DNA from: an uncultured Cellulomonas sp.
Lineage (GTDB): Bacteria; Actinomycetota; Actinomycetes; Actinomycetales; Cellulomonadaceae
Assembly (NCBI RefSeq): GCF_947494015.1
Contig: NZ_CANLTL010000004.1
Coordinates: 186,001-250,000, forward strand
Reading direction: 5' to 3'
Length of the DNA stretch: 64,000 nucleotides
Shown: positions 58,380 to 64,000 of the stretch, in pieces
How the letters are laid out: the number at the start of each line of letters is the position of its first letter
Position numbering within the stretch: the first letter of the stretch is position 1
Notes under the pieces: generated by a model
Seen by the model: only the letters and a program-made list of their open reading frames with translations
The model's database searches: none
What the model was told of the DNA's origin: nothing
Made by a program: the position numbers and the translations under genes

Positions 58380-60050
58380 TCAGGCGACGACCCGCAGCAC
58401 CTCCTCGACGGAGGTCAGCCCGGCGGTGACCTTGTCCCAGCCGTCCTGGCGCAGCGGCACCATGCCCTCCGCGCGCGCCGTCCGGGCGATCTCCGCGCTG
58501 GACGACCGGGCGACCACGTGCCGCTCGATGGCCTCCGTGACCTGCATGACCTCGTGCACCGCGAGCCGTCCGCGGTAGCCGGTCTTCGAGCACGAGACGC
58601 ACCCCACCGCGCGGTGCAGGACGGGCAGGTCCTCCCCCGGCGCCCAGGGGAACCCCGCCGCCGCGAGCTCGGCGGGGGTCGGTGCGTACGGCTGCTTGCA
58701 CTTCGCGCACAGCCGGCGCGCGAGGCGCTGGGCGACCACCGCATCCAGGGCGGAGCCGACGAGGAAGGGCTCGATGCCCATCTCGACCAGGCGGGTCACC
58801 GCCGACGGTGCGTCGTTGGTGTGCAGCGTGGACAGCACGAGGTGACCGGTCAGGGCGGCCTCCACGGAGATCTGCGCGGTCTCGTGGTCGCGGATCTCGC
58901 CGAGCAGCACGACGTCGGGGTCCGACCGCAGGATGGAGCGCAGCGCGCCGGCGAAGGTCAGCCCGGCCTTGGGGTTGACCTGCACCTGGTTGATGCCCGG
59001 CAGCCGGTACTCGACCGGGTCCTCCACGGTGATCACGTTGATCTCCGGACGCGAGACCGCGTTCACGGTCGCGTAGAGCGTCGTCGACTTGCCCGAACCG
59101 GTCGGCCCGGTCACCAGGATCATCCCGTAGGGCTTGGCGTACGATCGGCGGTACGCGGCCAGGTTGCCGTCCGTGAAGGACAGCTCGCGCAGGTCCAGGC
59201 TCGCGGTGGAGTTGTCGAGGATCCGCAGCACGATCTTCTCGCCCCACACGGTCGGCAGGGTGGCGACCCGCAGGTCCACCTTGCGACCGTTGTGGGTCAC
59301 CGACATGCGGCCGTCCTGGGGCTTGCGGCGCTCGGCGATGTCGATGTCCGCCAGGATCTTGATCCGGGAGACGACTCCGCTCTGGATCTGCTTGGGGGCC
59401 CGCTGGGTCTCGTGCAGCACACCGTCGATGCGGTAGCGCACCCGCAGGTGGTGCTCGGTCGGTTCGATGTGGATGTCCGAGGCCCGGTCGGTGATGGCCT
59501 GCGTGACCAGCAGGTTGACGAACCGGACGATCGGGGCCTCGGAGTCCGCGACGGCACCGGCGCGGGCGAGGTCCTCCTCGACGACCTGGAGCACCTCGAA
59601 CGCCGAGGACAGATCCTCCATCTCGCCGTCGGCGCGGCAGTAGCGGTCGATGGCGCGCAGCAGGTCGTCGTGGGTCGCGACCACCGGACGCACGGTCATC
59701 CCGGCCATGGCCCGGACGTCGTCGACGGCCACCACGTTGCCGGGGTTGGACGTCGCCACCACGAGAACGCCGTCCTTGACGGCGATCGGGAGCACGTCGT
59801 GACGCCGGCACAGGGCCGCCGGCACGCGGGCGACCGCGGCGCGGTCGACGGCGTAGTCCTCCAGGTCGATGAACTCCATGCCGACCTGCGTGGCGAGGGC
59901 GGCCGTCAGCTGCGCCTCGGAGACCACACCCGTGTCGACGAGCGTGCGCCCGAGCGACGTCCCGCGGGTGGACTGCTCGTCCAGGGCGGTCAGCAGCTGG
60001 GCCTGCGTGATGACGCCGCCGTCGAGCAGGATCTCGCCGAGCTGCTTCAC
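58380..60050 (-). CDS. pilB: pilus extension ATPase PilB with MshEN-type domain
   Basis: Hexameric ATPase that drives pilus assembly. 556 residues. The N-terminal domain (1-135) holds two 24-residue repeats at 3-26 and 32-55 (QLG-x-x-L pattern ending in Q), the layout of the c-di-GMP-binding MshEN domain. Then SDIHIEP, Walker A GPTGSGKS (315-322), Asp box TVEDPVEYRL, Walker B VVLLGEIRD (380-388), His box LSTLHTNDA and four zinc cysteines (448, 451, 484, 487). GTG 60050 has GGAGG 7 nt upstream. First gene of the cluster. Confidence 0.95.
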   Translation of the reverse strand: MKQLGEILLDGGVITQAQLLTALDEQSTRGTSLGRTLVDTGVVSEAQLTAALATQVGMEFIDLEDYAVDRAAVARVPAALCRRHDVLPIAVKDGVLVVATSNPGNVVAVDDVRAMAGMTVRPVVATHDDLLRAIDRYCRADGEMEDLSSAFEVLQVVEEDLARAGAVADSEAPIVRFVNLLVTQAITDRASDIHIEPTEHHLRVRYRIDGVLHETQRAPKQIQSGVVSRIKILADIDIAERRKPQDGRMSVTHNGRKVDLRVATLPTVWGEKIVLRILDNSTASLDLRELSFTDGNLAAYRRSYAKPYGMILVTGPTGSGKSTTLYATVNAVSRPEINVITVEDPVEYRLPGINQVQVNPKAGLTFAGALRSILRSDPDVVLLGEIRDHETAQISVEAALTGHLVLSTLHTNDAPSAVTRLVEMGIEPFLVGSALDAVVAQRLARRLCAKCKQPYAPTPAELAAAGFPWAPGEDLPVLHRAVGCVSCSKTGYRGRLAVHEVMQVTEAIERHVVARSSSAEIARTARAEGMVPLRQDGWDKVTAGLTSVEEVLRVVA

Positions 60051-60116
60051 AGGTGGTCCTCCGGGTGCGGGGCGCGGCCTCCGGACGTCGGGCACGACGT
60101 GGAGGGTGTCGCTGCG

Positions 60117-60145
60117 CCTATCGACCGCGGGGTCCCCGCGCTGAG
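60117..60145 (-). promoter_or_regulatory. FliA/WhiG-type promoter of pilB
   Basis: CTCA (60145-60142), 16 bp, GTCGATAG (within GGTCGATAGG, 60126-60117). Start near 60111, leader about 61 nt. Confidence 0.6.
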
Positions 60146-60171
60146 GCGTCCCGCCCCGGCGTCCGGGGCCG

Positions 60172-61044
60172 TCAGCCGGCCAGCCGCTCCCGCAGCGCGT
60201 CGTCCATCGCCGCCAGCGGCGCGACCCGCCCGGTCATCAGGCGGACCTGCTCGGCCGCCTGGTGCAGCAGCATGCGCTCACCGCCGACGACGACGCCCCC
60301 GGCCGCCGCCCACGCCGTCGACAGCGCCGTCGGGCGGGGGTCGTAGACGACGTCGAGCAGGACGCCGTGCACCTGTCGTCCACCCAGCTCGGCGGCCAGC
60401 CCGTCAGCGGCGTGCGCGGGCACCGTGGAGACCACGACGTCCGCGCCGGCCGCGGCCGCCGCGGCGGTGTCCAGCCCGGCGTACCGGGGCTCGACGCCCA
60501 TGCGGTGCGCCGCCCGGATCAGCGACCCGGCGCGGCCCAGCGAGCGCAGGTGCACCGACGGCGTCGAGCAGCCCAGCTGGCCCAGGGCCGCGAGCGTGGA
60601 GGCAGCGGTCGCCCCGGCACCGACGACGACGGCGGTCAGCGGCCCGGAACCCGCGGGTCGCTGCTGCAGTCCCTCCTCGAGCGCCGCCACGAGCCCGTGC
60701 ACGTCGGTGTTCGCGCCCACGAGCACCGGACGGCCGGGGGCGTGCTGGACGAGCACGGTGTTGACCGCGCCGACGACCTCGGCGAGCGGCTCGACGTGGT
60801 CCAGCAGCGGCACGACGGTGTGCTTGAGCGGCATGGTCAGGCTCAGACCGGCCCAGGTGCCGTCGAGCGTGGCCAGCACCTCGGGCAGCATCTCGGACGT
60901 CACGTCGAGCCAGTCGTACCGCCAGTCGGTCAGGCCCAGGGCGGTGTACGCCGCGCGGTGCAGGACCGGTGACAGGGAGTGCTGGACCGGGTGGCCCAGC
61001 ACGGCCGCCCGGCTCAGCTGTCCGTGCCGTTCGCGGCCAACCAC
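60172..61044 (-). CDS. aroE: shikimate dehydrogenase
   Basis: NADPH-dependent reduction of dehydroshikimate. VLGHPVQHSLSPVLHRAAY (shikimate site), SLTMPLKHTV with catalytic Lys 74, GANTDVHGL with Asp 114, and the nucleotide loop VVVGAGATAASTLAAL are seen; GAGATA rather than GAGGTA. The start is unclear. GTG 61044 (used here, 290 residues) overlaps mltG by 31 nt and lacks a usable ribosome binding site. Homologues begin at the leucine encoded by CTG 61017, which overlaps the mltG stop as CTGA. GTG 61002 would cut the first strand. Confidence 0.92.
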   Translation of the reverse strand: MVGRERHGQLSRAAVLGHPVQHSLSPVLHRAAYTALGLTDWRYDWLDVTSEMLPEVLATLDGTWAGLSLTMPLKHTVVPLLDHVEPLAEVVGAVNTVLVQHAPGRPVLVGANTDVHGLVAALEEGLQQRPAGSGPLTAVVVGAGATAASTLAALGQLGCSTPSVHLRSLGRAGSLIRAAHRMGVEPRYAGLDTAAAAAAGADVVVSTVPAHAADGLAAELGGRQVHGVLLDVVYDPRPTALSTAWAAAGGVVVGGERMLLHQAAEQVRLMTGRVAPLAAMDDALRERLAG

Positions 61045-62237
61045 TCCTGGTACCGCGCCTTGCCGGCGAGGAACTCGTCGTAGGAGTCGGTGAAGATGGT
61101 CTCGCCGGTGTCCAGGTCCACGGTGATGAAGTAGACCCAGTCGCCGTCGGCGGGGTTCATCGCCCCCGCGATCGACGCCTCACCCGGGTTGGAGATCGGC
61201 GTCGGCGGCAGGCCCAGGTGCATGCGGGAGTTGTACGGGTTGTCGATGTCGAAGTCGGACCCGACGAGCTCGATCGCGGGCTTGCCGAGGCCGTACGCGT
61301 TGATGGTGTCCATGCCGAGCGGGATCTCGCGCTCGAGCCGGTTCTCGATGACGCGGGCGACCTTGGGGTACTCCTCGGCGAACGCGACCTCCTTCTCGGC
61401 CACGGAGGCGATGGTCAGGACCCGCTGGCGTTCCTCGGCGGGGACGGCCAGCCCGTCCAGGACCGACACGGTCTTCGCGACCATCTCGGCCAGGATCGTC
61501 GTGGCGGTCGAGGCGGGCTCGAAGGCGTAGGTGGCCGGGAACAGCCACCCCTCGACGTTGCCGCCGGCCTGCGGCGGCAGCCCGATGGCGGCCGGGTCGG
61601 CGGCGGCGGCCTGCAGGTCGGCGACCGGGATGGCGGTCACCGCCGAGATCCGCTCGTAGGTCTGGGCGGCGGTCAGCCCCTCGGGGACGGTGACCCGGTA
61701 GGACACCCGACGTGCCGGGTCGAGCAGCGCCGAGACGGCGTCGGACGCCTTCATCTCCAGCGCGAGCTCGTAGGTGCCCGGCGCGATCGTCGACGCGTCC
61801 GGGTTCGCGGTGTACGCGGTGGTGAACGCCCCGACGCTGGCGACCACGCCGGCCGCCTCGAGGGTCTGGCCGATCACCGCACCGCTGTCACCCGGGTTCA
61901 CCACGACCTGGGCGGCGCCGTGCCCGGGGCCGGGGTGGTCGGCGACGGACGGCGCCTCCTGGGTGCCCCGGTCGAACAGCGGACCGAGCACCGCGACGAC
62001 GGCGAACCCGCCGCCGACGAGCAGCAGCGCGGCCACGACGATCGCGATCGCGCCCCGACGACGTCGCTTGCGACGCAGCCGCTCACGGTCGCCGTCGCGC
62101 CGGCGAGCGCGCTGGGCAGGGGCGACCGGCTGGGTCGCCTCGCTGCCGAACATCTCGCCCACGGCGGTGCCGCCACCGCTGTCGACGGACGGCCACTGCC
62201 AGTCGGCCGGCTGATCGCCGCGTTCTTCGTTGTGCAC
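61014..62237 (-). CDS. mltG: endolytic murein transglycosylase MltG
   Basis: Membrane-anchored lytic transglycosylase that cuts nascent peptidoglycan. 407 residues: a long charged cytosolic tail (1-60), membrane helix (AIAIVVAALLLVGGGFAVVAVL), a LysM-like domain (YRVTVPEGLTAAQTYERIS), then the YceG fold. The catalytic Glu 281 sits in IASVAEKEV, with NRLEREIPLGMDTINAYG and NPYNSRMHLGLPPTPISNPG. GTG 62237 follows ruvX by 3 bp. Confidence 0.96.
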   Translation of the reverse strand: MHNEERGDQPADWQWPSVDSGGGTAVGEMFGSEATQPVAPAQRARRRDGDRERLRRKRRRRGAIAIVVAALLLVGGGFAVVAVLGPLFDRGTQEAPSVADHPGPGHGAAQVVVNPGDSGAVIGQTLEAAGVVASVGAFTTAYTANPDASTIAPGTYELALEMKASDAVSALLDPARRVSYRVTVPEGLTAAQTYERISAVTAIPVADLQAAAADPAAIGLPPQAGGNVEGWLFPATYAFEPASTATTILAEMVAKTVSVLDGLAVPAEERQRVLTIASVAEKEVAFAEEYPKVARVIENRLEREIPLGMDTINAYGLGKPAIELVGSDFDIDNPYNSRMHLGLPPTPISNPGEASIAGAMNPADGDWVYFITVDLDTGETIFTDSYDEFLAGKARYQEWLAANGTDS

Positions 62238-62240
62238 TGT

Positions 62241-62825
62241 CTACCGTTCCGTCGTCTCGCCGTCGCCTGCCGCGCCACGTGCCGGTGAGTCGGGGTCCGA
62301 CCGGACCCGCTCCCCCGCTCGCGACCCCCCGGCGCGCTCCGCCTCGAGTGCGGACTGCAGGATCACCACCGCGGCCGCCTGGTCGACGACCTCGCGGTGG
62401 CGACGTCCGGACCGCCCGGACGCGTGCAATGCCTGGTGCGCGGACACCGTGCTCATCCGCTCGTCCACGAGCCGGACCGGGATGGGTGCGACCGCGGACG
62501 CCAACGCTCCAGCGTAGACGCGTGCACCGGCAGATGCCGAACCTTCCTGCCCGGACAGGTGACGCGGCAGCCCGACGTAGACCACTGCGGCGAGCCGTTC
62601 GGTCGCCTCCGCGGCGATCCTCCGCACGTCGCCGGGCAGCGGTGCGACGGCCCGGCCCTTCAGGTACCGGGTCCAGCCGGCGGCGTCCCGGGGGACGGTC
62701 TCGATCGGGGTGGCGACGATCCCGTCCGGGTCGCTGGCGGCCAGCCCGACCCGGACCGAGCCGACGTCCACGCCGAGCCGCGCCCCGCGGGGCAGCGCCG
62801 CCGCGTCGCCGTCGTCGGGCTGCAC
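62241..62825 (-). CDS. ruvX: RuvX/YqgF putative pre-16S rRNA nuclease
   Basis: RNase H-fold nuclease family, linked to 16S rRNA 5'-end maturation or Holliday-junction resolution. 194 residues: RLGVDVGSVRVGLAASD (first Asp), YVGLPRHLSGQEGSAS, LVDERMSTVSAHQALHASG and VVDQAAAVVILQSALE. There is an extra loop with YLKGRAVAPLPGD after the first strand pair, and an Arg/Asp/Gly-rich tail. GTG 62825 lies one base after the alaS stop. Confidence 0.93.
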   Translation of the reverse strand: MQPDDGDAAALPRGARLGVDVGSVRVGLAASDPDGIVATPIETVPRDAAGWTRYLKGRAVAPLPGDVRRIAAEATERLAAVVYVGLPRHLSGQEGSASAGARVYAGALASAVAPIPVRLVDERMSTVSAHQALHASGRSGRRHREVVDQAAAVVILQSALEAERAGGSRAGERVRSDPDSPARGAAGDGETTER

Positions 62826-62826
62826 G

Positions 62827-64000
62827 TCAGAGCGCCGAGCCGAGCTGGGCGGCGACGCCGGCCAGCGCCGCGGGCAGCGCGGCGACGTCGGTCCCGCCGC
62901 CCTGCGCCATGTCGTCCTTGCCGCCTCCGCCGCCGCCGAGCGTGGCGGACGCCGCCTTGGCCAGCGCACCGGCGCGGACCCCCTTCGCGCGCGCCTCGGC
63001 GTTGGTCACCACGACGACCAGCGGGCGGTCCTTGCTGACGCCGCCGACCGCGACGACCGACGGCGCCGACTCCCCGAGGCGACCGCGCACGTCCAGCGCC
63101 AGGGCGCGCAGGTCGTCGGCCGACGACACCTCGCCCGCGTCGTGGGTCACGACCCGGGTCCCGTCGGTCGTGGTCACCGGGTCGGCGGCCAGTGCGCCGG
63201 CTACCGCGAGCAGGCGTCCCTGGCGCAGCGACGCCAGCTCCTTCTCGGTCTCCTTCAGGCGTCCGACCAGCGCCGAGACCCGGTCCGGCAGCTCGTCGGT
63301 GCGCACGTTGAGCAGCCCGGTGAGCTGACCGACCAGCGCGTGCTCCTTGGCGTGGAACCCGTACGCGCCGTCACCGACGAGGGCGTCGACACGCCGCACG
63401 CCGGAGCCGATCGACGACTCCCCGAGCAGGGTCACCAGGCCCAGCTGTCCCGACCGCCCCACGTGGGTGCCGGCGCACAGCTCGCGGGACCAGTCCCCGC
63501 CGATGGACACCACGCGCACGCGGTCGCCGTACTTCTCGCCGAACAGCGCCATCGCGCCCGAGGCACGTGCCGCCTCGATGTCCATGACGGCCTCGGTGAC
63601 CTCGAGGTCGTCGGCGAGCCGGGTGTTGACCCGCTCCTCGATCTCGCCCAGCGCACCCGCGGGCAGCCCGCTGCCGTGCCGGAAGTCGAACCGGATGCGG
63701 TGCGGGGCGTTCTCCGACCCCGCCTGGGTCGCGGTGTCGCCGAGCGCCTCGCGGACCGCCTTGTGGACCATGTGCGTCGCGGTGTGCGCGCGGCTGATCG
63801 CGCGGCGCCGGTCGGTGTCGATGGTCGCGGTCCCCGGGTCGCCCAGCGCCACGGTGCCCTCGATCAGCCGGCCGCGGTGCACGGACAGACCCTTGATCGG
63901 TGCCTGGACGTCGTCGACCTCGATGGTCGCGCCCGAGTCGAGCTGGATGGTCCCGTGGTCGGCGAGCTGGCCACCGGCCTCGGCGTAGAACGGCGTCCGG
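62827..64000 (-). CDS. alaS: alanyl-tRNA synthetase, C-terminal part
   Basis: The 3' part of alaS, entering from the right edge of the window; the N-terminal catalytic and tRNA domains lie outside. Visible are the start of the editing domain (RTPFYAEAGGQLADHG), the editing zinc motif HTATHMVH and the matching CAGTHVGRSGQLG, the following DHHA1-region helices, and the C-Ala domain with the Gly-rich GGGGGKDDMAQGGG. All editing residues appear intact. The alaS-ruvX-mltG-aroE order is conserved in actinobacteria. Confidence 0.97.
   Translation of the reverse strand, partial: RTPFYAEAGGQLADHGTIQLDSGATIEVDDVQAPIKGLSVHRGRLIEGTVALGDPGTATIDTDRRRAISRAHTATHMVHKAVREALGDTATQAGSENAPHRIRFDFRHGSGLPAGALGEIEERVNTRLADDLEVTEAVMDIEAARASGAMALFGEKYGDRVRVVSIGGDWSRELCAGTHVGRSGQLGLVTLLGESSIGSGVRRVDALVGDGAYGFHAKEHALVGQLTGLLNVRTDELPDRVSALVGRLKETEKELASLRQGRLLAVAGALAADPVTTTDGTRVVTHDAGEVSSADDLRALALDVRGRLGESAPSVVAVGGVSKDRPLVVVVTNAEARAKGVRAGALAKAASATLGGGGGGKDDMAQGGGTDVAALPAALAGVAAQLGSAL

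Noticed and set aside
47200..60050. Type II secretion or Tad pilus instead of type IV pilus
   Set aside because: PilT with AIRNLIREGK, PilM and a PilA of the FTLIELLVV class define a type IV pilus; no TadA/TadE or secretin is present.

Overview
The window is a single chromosomal segment of a very high-GC, Gram-positive actinobacterium. RbpA, PafB/PafC, actinobacterial IHF (mihF), HelY, a degenerate PriA and the combined pyr/car/gmk/rpoZ/coaBC/metK/priA block all point to Actinomycetota. The gene order and protein style suggest the order Micrococcales, probably a relative of Cellulomonas (inference). I see no rRNA, tRNA, CRISPR array, insertion sequence or prophage. Almost all genes lie on the minus strand, many joined by 1- to 8-nt stop/start overlaps.

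Layout. 1-2955: the end of an ABC exporter, an aldo/keto reductase, rbpA behind a thiol-stress-type promoter, and an 850-bp gene-free stretch that looks structured and may encode a minus-strand RNA. 2956-13380: amidohydrolase, helicase helY, a lipid kinase, tatC/tatA, a small membrane protein, pafC/pafB, and a divergent DUF3866 gene. 13378-20300: PH-like protein, hisG, hisE, then ribH, ribBA, ribE and ribD under an FMN riboswitch, then rpe. 20333-38630: rsmB, fmt, priA, metK, coaBC, rpoZ, gmk, mihF, pyrF, carB, carA, a membrane protein, pyrC, pyrB and pyrR, the last behind a PyrR-type leader. 38841-41063: a GGDEF-EAL protein on the plus strand. 41101-47124: nusB, efp, a small membrane protein with a SatD-type partner, aroQ, aroB, aroK, aroC. 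47200-60050: a type IV pilus cluster (pilO, N, M, D, three minor pilins, pilA, pilC, pilT, pilB). 60172-64000: aroE, mltG, ruvX and the 3' part of alaS.

How the parts work together. The conserved backbone makes nucleotides, riboflavin, aromatic precursors, SAM and CoA, together with transcription, translation and wall-growth factors. Two modules sit inside it: the pilus cluster, placed between the aroCKB and aroE-mltG parts of the aro region, and the c-di-GMP enzyme, placed between nusB and pyrR. The most interesting signal is that four pilus transcription starts (pilB, pilT, pilA, pilM) and the c-di-GMP gene each carry a motif of the FliA/WhiG sigma class (CTCA-like, 15-17 bp, GCCGATAA-like). 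PilB also has an N-terminal domain of the c-di-GMP-binding MshEN type. Together these suggest a motility-sigma, c-di-GMP and retractile-pilus circuit. A second theme is how common leaderless-type promoters are: a TANNNT box 6-7 nt before the start codon occurs at about eleven genes.
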